Shown here in pieces: positions 8,098 through 15,500 of a DNA stretch of 35,098 nt. This stretch comes from Streptomyces bohaiensis (GTDB taxonomy: Bacteria > Actinomycetota > Actinomycetes > Streptomycetales > Streptomycetaceae). The stretch covers positions 1 through 35,098 of the forward strand of contig NZ_JAAVJC010000026.1 of the NCBI RefSeq assembly GCF_012033785.1, given 5' to 3'. Below the pieces are notes generated by a model. That model had not been told where the DNA came from. It saw nothing but the letters and a program-made list of their open reading frames with translations, and searched no databases. Position 1 is the first letter of the stretch. Every line of letters begins with the position of its first letter. The position numbers and the translations under genes are program-made.

Positions 8098-8349
8098 TCA
8101 CCGTGGGGGCCGTCCGGGGTGGGGGCGGTTGGTGAGGAGGGTGAGTTCGTCGTTGAGGGTGCGGACGTCCTCGACGTGGAGGGTGCCGAGGTGGACGCGG
8201 TGGCCGGAGCGGCGGCAGGTGTCGCAGGGAGCGACCACCGTCATGTCGTCCAGCTCGACGCCCAGGCTCCGCAGCAGGCGGAAGAGTTCGCGCGCCGCGG
8301 TTTCCGCGGCCTCACGGTCCGGGTCGGTGAAGTCGATGTCGTTGAGCAC
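8098..8349 (-). CDS. Small protein with a CxxC pair, unknown function
   Basis: An 83-residue hydrophilic protein beginning VLNDIDFTDPDREAAETAA. It contains one Cys pair (CDTCRRSGHRVHLG), a possible half-site for metal or redox chemistry, and a Pro/Arg tail. The GTG start is chosen because GGGAG lies 8 bases before it and because it sits only 20 bases after the stop of the upstream gene, as expected in an operon. The frame is open further upstream, but that would overlap the neighbour extensively in another frame. No family recognised. Confidence 0.6.
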   Translation of the reverse strand: MLNDIDFTDPDREAAETAARELFRLLRSLGVELDDMTVVAPCDTCRRSGHRVHLGTLHVEDVRTLNDELTLLTNRPHPGRPPR

Positions 8350-8369
8350 GAGTCGGTCTCCCGGTGGGG

Positions 8370-8936
8370 TCAGGCGGCGCGCAGCAGGCGCCGTGCGGTC
8401 GTGTGGCGGTGGATCGGCCGGGCGGAGAGGGAGTAGTGGACCTCGACATGTCCGAGGCCGCAGAGACGGTCCGGGCCGCGGGTGTTGACGCTCACCGGCC
8501 GCCCTTCGCGCAGCGCACGGCGCTGCACCTGCTGGTAGCCGAGGTCGGTCGCCCACTCAGCGAAGACCAGCCCCGGGCTCCAACTCCCGTCGGTGACGGG
8601 GGCGAGGACCGTCGTCGGGAACGGCCCGCGCGGGTCGGCCGGCGGGTCCAGCGCGGTCGCCAGACGCTCGGCCTGCCCACGCATCCAGGCCAGCGCCCCC
8701 TCGGGGGAGGCCGCCCAGTGGCCACCGAGGTGCCACTCGCCGCCCGCGTCCGGACTGCGCACCACCGTCTCCGCCCAGTAGCCGTCGGCATGCCGAATCA
8801 CGCGGTACCCCCGGAAGCCCGGAGCGAACGCACGATGTGCGGTGAGAAGCACTGCCGCGAGAAGCACTGCCGAGAGAAGCGCTGCCCCGAGAAGCACTGC
8901 GCAGGGAATGCACGCCGGGTGGTGAACGAGGCGCAC
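8370..8936 (-). CDS. Putative membrane-anchored protein of unknown function
   Basis: A 188-residue ORF read from a GTG. The first 12 residues are followed by a hydrophobic stretch made of the pentapeptide A-(V/A)-L-L-x repeated four times, which would serve as a membrane anchor or signal peptide. The rest (GYRVIRHADGYWAETVV, EWHLGGHWAASPEGALAWM, WATDLGYQQVQRRALREGRP) is soluble, with several Trp and no recognised domain. The start is uncertain: a GTG at the VIRHADG segment, with GGGGG upstream, would give a shorter cytoplasmic protein and leave the repeat untranslated. It precedes and is probably co-transcribed with the CxxC protein gene. Confidence 0.6.
   Translation of the reverse strand: MRLVHHPACIPCAVLLGAALLSAVLLAAVLLTAHRAFAPGFRGYRVIRHADGYWAETVVRSPDAGGEWHLGGHWAASPEGALAWMRGQAERLATALDPPADPRGPFPTTVLAPVTDGSWSPGLVFAEWATDLGYQQVQRRALREGRPVSVNTRGPDRLCGLGHVEVHYSLSARPIHRHTTARRLLRAA
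8844..8903. repeat. Four tandem copies of a 15-bp repeat
   Basis: Units at 8844-8858, 8859-8873, 8874-8888 and 8889-8903 follow GAGAAGCACTGCCGC with one to three differences each. The unit length is a multiple of three, and on the minus strand the copies encode repeated ALL-type pentapeptides inside the gene at 8370-8936. Confidence 0.9.
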
Positions 8937-8994
8937 CCGGGGGATCGCGACGCGGCCAGGTTCATGATTCCGGGAGATTCATTGAACGGGATCT

Positions 8995-9141
8995 TCATCG
9001 TTCGCCCAACTTCCTGAGATGTTCCTCAATGCGCGCCGCGAGTTCCGCACTCCGAGCCAGAAGCTGGGCGAGCGTCGGCAGGTCGGATTCCTCCGCCGGT
9101 GGTCCCGGCGGTGGCGGGGATTCCGCTTCGTCGTTGTTCAC
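8995..9141 (-). CDS. Small hydrophilic protein of unknown function
   Basis: A 48-residue ORF from a GTG: VNNDEAESPPPPGPPAEESD, then a likely amphipathic helix (LPTLAQLLARSAELAARIEEHLRKLG). The heptad-like Leu/Ala spacing could form a short coiled coil. No strong ribosome site is visible. It is the first gene of the small minus-strand cluster and lies 319 bases from the divergent XRE regulator gene; that 319-base gap (9142-9460) holds no gene and probably contains the divergent promoters (TAGGGT at 9381-9386 is a possible -10 box for the regulator). Confidence 0.5.
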   Translation of the reverse strand: MNNDEAESPPPPGPPAEESDLPTLAQLLARSAELAARIEEHLRKLGER

Positions 9142-9460
9142 GCGAGGGCCGCCCGGGAGAGTGCGGTCGCCTCGCGCGAGAGAAACTGCAGGCCAGCGGC
9201 GCGCAGTGGGGCGTGACGCGACGGGGCGGAAACGCGGGAACACGGATGGAGCGACACCGCGAGAGGCGCGGCGGCGCGCATTGTCGCACGCGATTTCCGT
9301 GCTTCTCGCCGTTTGTGGCGTGTCATGGATTCGAATCCTCGAATCTGTGCATGTGGGGCGCAGGTGACTGTTTGTGGCTCTAGGGTTGCGCTCGGTTCGG
9401 TGGACACGCCAGTGGTTCACCGATGAGCCGCATTCCGTCATGTGAAGGGAGAGGAGGACC

Positions 9461-10285
9461 ATGACCGCCGAACGCATCACCCCGTCCCCAAAGGTTTCCT
9501 TGCTGGAGTTCTTCGGGGCGGAGCTGCGGCGCCTGCGCACGAAGGCGTCGTGGGCGCAGGGGGAGCTTGCCTCGGCCGCCCACACCACCCAGTCGATGAT
9601 CTGCAAGATCGAACGGGCCCGGCAGGTGCCGTCGATCGAGATGTCCGAGAGTCTGGATGCCGCGCTGGCCACCGACGGCCACTTCGCCCGCCTGCACCCC
9701 CTGGTGCTGGCCTACGCCTACCCCGCCTGGTTCCTGCCGTACGTCGAGATGGAGCGGGAGGCGACCGCAATCCGCGTATTTCAGGGTCAGGTGGTGCCGG
9801 GACTGCTTCAGACGGAGGAGTACGCCCGAGCGCTCCTGTCGAGCAGACGGCCTGACAGCCTCGATGATCTGGTCACCTCGCGGCTGAGCCGTCAGGAAGT
9901 ACTAGAGGGATCAGACCGACCGCGTGCGTGGTTCGTTCTGGACGAGCAAGTCCTGCGTCGCCGGGTTGGGAATGCGCAGCTCATGCGAGGTCAGCTGGAA
10001 CGTCTGCTCTCGGCTGGCAGCGAGCCTCGGACAGTGGTTCAGGTCATCCCAGAGAGCAGGGGAGTGCACGCTGGACTCGACGGCAACTTCTCCGTGCTCA
10101 CCAGCGTGGAAGCCGATGTGCTACATGTGGATGGCTTCTTCGAGGGACGACTGAGCATCGATCCGAGCGAGACCGCAGAGGCGCTTCATGCCTATGATCT
10201 TCTGCGGGCGGATGCTCTCCCGCCCTGTCAATCGGCCGACCTGATTCACGAGTACCTGAGAGGTCAGACGACATGGGGAACCTGA
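9461..10285 (+). CDS. XRE-family regulator with DUF5753 domain
   Basis: A 274-residue DNA-binding protein. Residues about 12-70 form a helix-turn-helix (LRRLRTKASWAQGELASAAHTTQSMICKIER, where the recognition helix is TTQSMICKIE). Residues about 95-270 are the DUF5753 ligand/partner domain, starting with EREATAIRVFQGQVVPGLLQ and TEEYARALL. GGAGAGGAGG precedes the ATG. Such proteins are abundant in Streptomyces, where relatives such as WhiJ work with small DUF397 proteins in developmental control. The last 13 bases overlap the next gene, a DUF397 gene, so the pair is translationally linked. The targets are unknown; the divergent small genes at 7.8-9.1 kb are candidates. Confidence 0.93.
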   Translation: MTAERITPSPKVSLLEFFGAELRRLRTKASWAQGELASAAHTTQSMICKIERARQVPSIEMSESLDAALATDGHFARLHPLVLAYAYPAWFLPYVEMEREATAIRVFQGQVVPGLLQTEEYARALLSSRRPDSLDDLVTSRLSRQEVLEGSDRPRAWFVLDEQVLRRRVGNAQLMRGQLERLLSAGSEPRTVVQVIPESRGVHAGLDGNFSVLTSVEADVLHVDGFFEGRLSIDPSETAEALHAYDLLRADALPPCQSADLIHEYLRGQTTWGT

Positions 10286-10482
10286 ACGGGCTGTCCGTCG
10301 AGTGGCGGAAGTCCAGCTACAGCGGCACCAACGGTGGGGAATGCCTGGAGGCTGGGCGTGGCCTGCCGGGTGCGGTCCCGGTGCGTGACTCGAAGCTGTC
10401 CGACAGTCCGGTGCTGAGCTTCCCGAGCGCCGGTTGGGGCGAGTTCCTGGCCACGGTCAAGGACGGCCGCTTCTCCGCCTGA
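10273..10482 (+). CDS. DUF397 domain protein
   Basis: A 69-residue protein consisting of a single DUF397 domain: WRKSSYSGTNGGECLEAG, VPVRDSKLSDSPVLSFPSAGW, and FLATVKDG. DUF397 proteins are paired with XRE/DUF5753 regulators in Streptomyces and are thought to modulate them, probably by direct binding. It overlaps the regulator gene by 13 bases and ends at a clear terminator, so the two form a compact operon. Confidence 0.93.
   Translation: MGNLNGLSVEWRKSSYSGTNGGECLEAGRGLPGAVPVRDSKLSDSPVLSFPSAGWGEFLATVKDGRFSA
10303..10337 (+). repeat. 35-bp direct repeat, copy 1
   Basis: Identical at every base to 10649-10683. It encodes the conserved WRKSSYSGTNGG start of the DUF397 domain, pointing to recent duplication or gene conversion. 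Confidence 0.9.
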
Positions 10483-10504
10483 GCGCAACGCGTGCGACGT
10501 CAGG

Positions 10505-10538
10505 ACCCCGCCGGGTCGGATGAGTGAACCGGCGGGGT
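10505..10538 (+). terminator. Terminator of the XRE-DUF397 operon
   Basis: ACCCCGCCGG (10505-10514) pairs perfectly with CCGGCGGGGT (10529-10538) around a 14-base loop, 22 bases after the DUF397 stop codon. Confidence 0.75.
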
Positions 10539-10627
10539 TCGCGCTGTAACGGCGGTCTTGCGTACCGTCCGACCGCCGGTCACCGTGGTGGGTCCAGGGA
10601 CCCGGCTCGCCCACCCGGAGGTGGCGC

Positions 10628-10915
10628 ATGCACCGCGACCGATACATCTGGCGGAAGTCCAGCTACAGCGGCACCAACGGTGGCAACTGTCTGGAGGTCG
10701 GCTACGACCCACGCTGCTGCGGCCCGGTCGACTGGCACCGGTCGAGCCACAGCAGCAGCAGCAACGGCGGCGCTTGCCTCGAAGCCGGGCTCGGCCTGAC
10801 GACCCTCGTCCCGGTGCGCGACTCCAAGCTGCCCGACAGCCCCATCCTCGCCTTCCCGCCCTCCGGCTGGCTGGCCTTCGTGGCCACGGTGAAGGACGCC
10901 CACCCCACGCGCTGA
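10628..10915 (+). CDS. Tandem DUF397 protein
   Basis: A 95-residue protein with one and a half DUF397 units. The first is cut after IWRKSSYSGTNGGNCLEVG; a linker GYDPRCCGPV leads to a second, complete unit (WHRSSHSSSSNGGACLEAG, VPVRDSKLPDSPILAFPPSGW, FVATVKD). A likely partner of the XRE/DUF5753 regulator encoded just upstream, but separated from that operon by a terminator, so it may be expressed on its own. The CGGAGGTGGCGC before the ATG provides a ribosome site. The extra half-domain and three Cys are unusual for this family. Confidence 0.88.
   Translation: MHRDRYIWRKSSYSGTNGGNCLEVGYDPRCCGPVDWHRSSHSSSSNGGACLEAGLGLTTLVPVRDSKLPDSPILAFPPSGWLAFVATVKDAHPTR
10649..10683 (+). repeat. 35-bp direct repeat, copy 2
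   Basis: Exact copy of 10303-10337, inside the first half-domain of the tandem DUF397 gene. Confidence 0.9.
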
Positions 10916-10948
10916 GGCGCCGGGCGTCATCCCGCTCGCCGCGCGGGG

Positions 10949-10979
10949 TTGAGTCTCAAGCGGGTTGAGACCGCAGAGT
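10949..10979 (+). promoter_or_regulatory. MerR-type promoter and operator
   Basis: The -35 box TTGAGT (10949-10954) and -10 box CAGAGT (10974-10979) are 19 bases apart, the long spacing typical of MerR-controlled promoters. Between and across them lies a perfect dyad GTCTCAA-GCGGG-TTGAGAC (10953-10971). Transcription would begin at about 10986, the GTG start codon of the MerR gene, so the regulator probably controls its own leaderless message. Confidence 0.7.
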
Positions 10980-10985
10980 GGCAGC

Positions 10986-12116
10986 GTGAACGACGACGAG
11001 ACGATGTACCCGATCGGAGACGTGGCGCGCCGCACCGGCCTCAGCGTCAGCGCCATCCGCTTCTACGCCGACGCGGGGGTCGTGGAGCCCTCCGGGCTCA
11101 CGCCCGCCGGCTACCGCCTGTACTCCATCGAGGCCGTGGCCCGCCTGGAGATGGTCCGCACCCTGCGCGACCTCGACACCGGCCTGGACGACATCCGGAA
11201 GCTCATCGCCGGCCGGACGACCGTTCACGAACTGGCCACCGCGCACCTGGAGGTCCTGGAACGGGAGGCGTCCCGACTGCGCGCCCGCCGCGCGGTGCTC
11301 CGGGCCATCGTCCGCCAACGAGGCAGCGCCGAGCAGATCGCCCTGCTCCACCGGCTCGTCACCATGTCGGACGAGGAGCGAGTGCGGCTGATCGAGGAGT
11401 TCTGGGCCGATGTGAGCGACGGTCTCAACGAGAACCCGCGGTTCGTGGCCGAGCTGAACTCGGCGCCGCCCCGGCTCCCGGACGAGCCGACTCCGGAGCA
11501 GTTGGACGCCTGGATCGAGTTGGCGTCGATGGTCAGCGATCCGGAGGTGGGGCGCGCGATCCGCGACGACCTGAACGCCCGTTTCACCGACGGCCCCGGC
11601 CAGATGCTGGTCTCCCCGCAGGCGCTCGCCTCCTACGAGAGCGCCACCCCGCTCATCGAGGAGGCCGTCGAGGCGCACAAGGCCGGCGTCGCCCCGGACT
11701 CGCCCCTCGGCCAGGAGCTGGCCGCCCGCTACCTCGCCTGGCTCGGCGAGATGTTCGGCGCCTCCTTCGAGGACCCGGAGACGCGCGACGAGATCGGCCG
11801 CGGGCTGCTGGAGATCGAGCCGGCCATCCTCGCCGACCTGGAACAGACAGCCCAGGGCCCACCCGCCACCGACCCCCAGGAGCGCTACCAGCACCTCGTC
11901 CAGGTCATCAGCGGCACCCTGGAATCCAACAACGCCCAACTAGCCGACTACGCCCGAGCCTTCACCTGGCTCTCCACCGCACTCACCCCTACCACTCCAC
12001 CCCCCCCGACTAGCCTCGATCTGCCAGACAGCTCCGCCGGGACAAAACATCTCGTCGAGTGCTCTCGGTGTATGCGCGACGACCAGAGGTGTGCCCCCGG
12101 GCGAGCTATTCGGTAA
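10986..12116 (+). CDS. MerR-family transcriptional regulator
   Basis: A MerR-type activator/repressor of 376 residues. The N-terminal winged helix-turn-helix is clear (MYPIGDVARRTGLSVSAIRFY, then YRLYSIEAVARLEMVRTL and a dimerisation helix to about residue 100). The large helical C-terminal region (about 105-335) is a putative effector domain of a type I cannot name. The GTG at 10986 was chosen because no ribosome site exists and the promoter predicts a leaderless transcript there; an ATG at 11004 is the alternative. The last 30-odd residues, after WLSTALTPTTPPPP, look unlike protein conserved in such regulators and follow a run of eight C (12000-12007); with one more base a stop would occur at about 12013. 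The 3-prime end overlaps the convergent immunity gene by 11 bases. Confidence 0.9.
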   Translation: MNDDETMYPIGDVARRTGLSVSAIRFYADAGVVEPSGLTPAGYRLYSIEAVARLEMVRTLRDLDTGLDDIRKLIAGRTTVHELATAHLEVLEREASRLRARRAVLRAIVRQRGSAEQIALLHRLVTMSDEERVRLIEEFWADVSDGLNENPRFVAELNSAPPRLPDEPTPEQLDAWIELASMVSDPEVGRAIRDDLNARFTDGPGQMLVSPQALASYESATPLIEEAVEAHKAGVAPDSPLGQELAARYLAWLGEMFGASFEDPETRDEIGRGLLEIEPAILADLEQTAQGPPATDPQERYQHLVQVISGTLESNNAQLADYARAFTWLSTALTPTTPPPPTSLDLPDSSAGTKHLVECSRCMRDDQRCAPGRAIR

Positions 12117-12507
12117 TGCTCTGCTGGTAGGCGGAAACCCGCAAGATAGTTGCCTCGTCTGCCACGCCCTGTAGTTCTACCGTTTCTGACTCCGCAGAAA
12201 AATGCAGCATGTTACGATCATCTCTATTGATTTTTAGGTCACAGAAGGAGTTCCGCGAGATTCGATTGATTGAGATTTCGTGCAATCCACCCAGGGAAAG
12301 CTCCAGTTGAATCGTGTTCATGTCCTCGCGAACCCATTTCGCAGGCGGGGTTTTCGGGAACAGTGATAGGTCGAACCGTAGGCGGAGTGTCGGGCCATTC
12401 GGGTGCAGGCAAATCTCCTCGATGCGGACGTTCTCCAGCGTGGGAAGCTCGTCCCCATAAACCGAGCGTACTGGCTTCGGATTGCTGACGGACTCGATCC
12501 AGTGCAA
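12106..12507 (-). CDS. Imm50-family immunity protein
   Basis: A 133-residue cytoplasmic protein that should neutralise the nuclease tip of the RHS toxin encoded directly upstream. The start MHWIESVSNPKPVRSVYGDE, followed by ENVRIEEICLHPNGPTLRLRFDL and PPAKW, matches my memory of the Imm50 immunity family. The start codon is TTG (12507-12505), with GAGG 9 bases before it. It begins 14 bases after the toxin stop codon, the usual toxin-immunity arrangement. Its DNA is clearly less GC-rich than its surroundings (24 G/C of 60 bases at 12181-12240), a sign of transfer with the toxin tip. The family assignment rests on pattern recognition, not a profile search. Confidence 0.8.
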   Translation of the reverse strand: MHWIESVSNPKPVRSVYGDELPTLENVRIEEICLHPNGPTLRLRFDLSLFPKTPPAKWVREDMNTIQLELSLGGLHEISINRISRNSFCDLKINRDDRNMLHFSAESETVELQGVADEATILRVSAYQQSITE

Positions 12508-12521
12508 TGTTGATACCTCTG

Positions 12522-15500
12522 TCAGTACTCGTAGTGCTGGGCCGTGCCGGGTACCTTGCCGGTCCTCGGGTTTTCGAACGGGCGGACATTAAGGTGTGAA
12601 CCCTGGTCCCCAATGCCGCCCTCACCATAAGAATGCCCATGCGAATGGTCCTGAATGATCACTCGATCGCCGCTATTGCGTGTATAGGTGTATTCCCTGG
12701 TCATCACTCGGGTTCCGTCGGGGTTGAGAATATTGTTTCCTGATCGATCGGTCATAGGTGTCATGTTCAAGCTGTCGGGCTGCTGTCCGTTCGGGATTCC
12801 GAGGTCCCTCTTTGCTGCCCTGAAGGCTGAGTTCCGACTCGGAAGTACCCGTGTCGATGGTGCACAGTTGCTGTTGTGGACGAGGACCGGGGCCTCGCCT
12901 GCCGCCACATAGTACGTGTGGACGCCCTCGATGGTGAGGTTGTGAACTGTTGCGATGCCGGTGTTGGTGTCGGTGTCCACGACGACGACCGGGAGGCCTG
13001 TTGAGCTGAGGAGTCGGTCGCCGGCAGTGAGGTCGGCTGCCTTGGTCCACTCGTCTTCGTCGGGGAGCCAGAAGGGGTGGCCGTCGGTTGCGGTGATCTT
13101 GTGGGTGTTGCCGTCCGCGTCGGCGACGGACACGCCGACGAGTACCTTCTCGCCCTCGCCTGTGATCTCCGCGGTGACTGTCCTCGGACCTGTCTCGCCG
13201 GTCTCGGGATCGGTGGCGAGGATCTCGTCGCCGACGCTGAGGTCTTCGATGGCCATGGTGGTGCCGTCGGCCATGAGGACGTGGGTTCCCGGCACGAAGC
13301 TGTTGCAGCTGCCGCCTCGCTTACCCACTAGCGGAGCGCGGCGGAAGGCTGCCGCGACGGCTGCGTCGAATAGCAGTTCGCCCGTGAGCTTCCCGTAGTT
13401 CCCGTCTCTTATGTCACCGTAGATTTCCTTGCCGCGGCCAACGACGCCTTCAACCATTCCCATGGTGAACTGGGGCGTGCCAGGTGTCATCGACATGGCG
13501 AGATCCGCCCCATCGGTGCAACTGGAGAAGTTGCCCGTGAAGCAGCCCTTGACGGCGCCGGCGCCCGTGGTGGCCAAGTCCAGGATGCCGCCGCCGACGG
13601 CCTTCGCTCTACCGACAAACCCAGCCCATACCCCGGGGTCTTTGGCGGGTGCCGGGCGAGGGGGAGTGGGCCTGATGGTGAAAGTCGGCTGACGCCCCGG
13701 CAGTTCCACGTGATTGGTCGGTCGCGACGTTGTAATGGGAACGCGTTTGGGGATGGACTTGATAGTCCGCACCAGGTTCAGTAGCCCCCGCCAGATACCC
13801 AAGCCGAAGAAAAGCCCCGTGGGGTCGCTGAACGCCAGCGGGTTGTTGTTCGAGTAGGAGTAGCCATGGAGCTGCTGCGGGTCGCTGCGGTCCATGATGG
13901 GGTCGGCCGAGATGAAGCGGCCGAGGGCGGGGTCGTATTCGCGTGCGCCCAGGCCGTACAGGCCGGTTGCGGTGTCGTCGTAGCCTCCGACGAAGGTGCG
14001 AGTCCCTGGCCATGCCGCACCGGGGTCCTCACCGCGGTAGCCGCCGAACGGCAGGGTCCTCCGCTGGGTGGCTTCGAGTGTCTGCGCATTGACCGCCACA
14101 TTGCCCGTGCCGTGGTGATCGGCGAGCGTGAAGCTGGTGGTGGAGTCGTTCTCGATGACTGCGGCATGGCCGGCGCCGAGGTCGATGTATCGGGTGGCTT
14201 CCGCGGCGGCTGCCCCGCGCTTGACCACGACTTCGGTGTGGCCGAGGTACAGGGTGGTTTCGGAGTCGGTCCGGGCGATCAGCCGTGAGCCGTCGGCGTC
14301 GTAGATGTACTCGACGGTCGTGTCGTCGGCGTTCTCGACCTGGGCGACGCGCCCTTCGGGGTTCCACGAGAGCGTCTGCGTCTCGCCCCCGGTCTGGCGG
14401 GACACGGTGTTCCCCGAGTCGTCGTAGCCGTACTCCTCCAGCGACCGGACACCGGGCGCGTCCTGGATCACCTCGGTCAGGGTGTGCGGCTGCGACTCGC
14501 TGTACTCGTAGGCGCGAGTGGTGTCCTGCTCGTGGAGGACCTCGGTCTCCCGGTTGCCCGCGAGGTCGTAGGTGTAGGAGTGGTGGTAAGGGGCCGGGCC
14601 CCCGATGGACACCTCGCCCGAGGGGTCGGCACACCGCGTGGCGCTCTGGGCCCATGCCTCCGTGATCCGCCGCAGGTGGTCGTAGGCGAAGCACTGCACG
14701 TCGTTGTCGCCGGCGACGTTGGCGATCGAGAGGACGTTGCCGACCTCGTCGTAGCTGTACGTCTCTCCCCGAAGCGCCTCTCGCGGTCCGGGCGCCACGG
14801 CCACGGCCGTCGAGGTCTTCAGGCGCCGCGTACCCCATTCGTAGGTGTACGTCGTGTCGATGGACCGGTCTGCGGACTGTCGGAAGGACTGGCGGATGGG
14901 AGCGCCGGTCCGGTTGTACTCCGTGGTGGCGTTCAGCCGGGTGCCCGCCGGCAGTTCGGTTGCGGTGAGCTGCAGTGTCCGCAGGTCGTGCGTGTAGGCG
15001 ACGGTCTGGCGTGACAGCCCGCCCGCGGCCGGCAGGTTGGTTGCCTGCGGCAGGCCGGCGACATCGAACGTCTGGCGGGTCTCGTACGTGCCGGCCAGGG
15101 CGCCCTCCGCGCCGGGAACGACCCGGCGGGTGGCCAGGGGGCGGTACCGGCGGTCGTACTCGGTGACCTCCGAGACGTAGGCCTCACCGTTCTCCCATCG
15201 GGTGGAGCGTGCGAGGTGTCCCTTGGCGCCGGTGACGGTGTCGTACTGCCAGGTGGCTCGCAGCTGTCCGTCCGGTCCGCCCTCGCGGAGCTCGGTCTTG
15301 CGGCCGAGGTTGTCGTACGTGTAGCTCAGGGTCGTGCCGCGCGCGTCGGTGGAGGTCTCCAGCTCGCCGCGGTCGGTGTAGGTGCGCGTGAAAGTGCCGG
15401 TGTCGGGGTCGGCGGTGGTCGTGGGACGGCCCAGCTGGTCGTAGGCGTAGTTCCAGGTGGCGCCGGACGGTGTGGTCAGCGAGGCCAGCTCGCCGCGGGG

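Noticed and set aside
8844..8903. CRISPR-like array
   Set aside because: Units are 15 bp, adjacent, without spacers, and no cas gene is present.
8798..8998. 66-codon minus-strand frame overlapping the 48-residue gene as ATGA
   Set aside because: The overlap looks suggestive, but the product reads the 15-bp repeat as Cys/Phe/Ser/Arg-rich sequence and overlaps a better frame.
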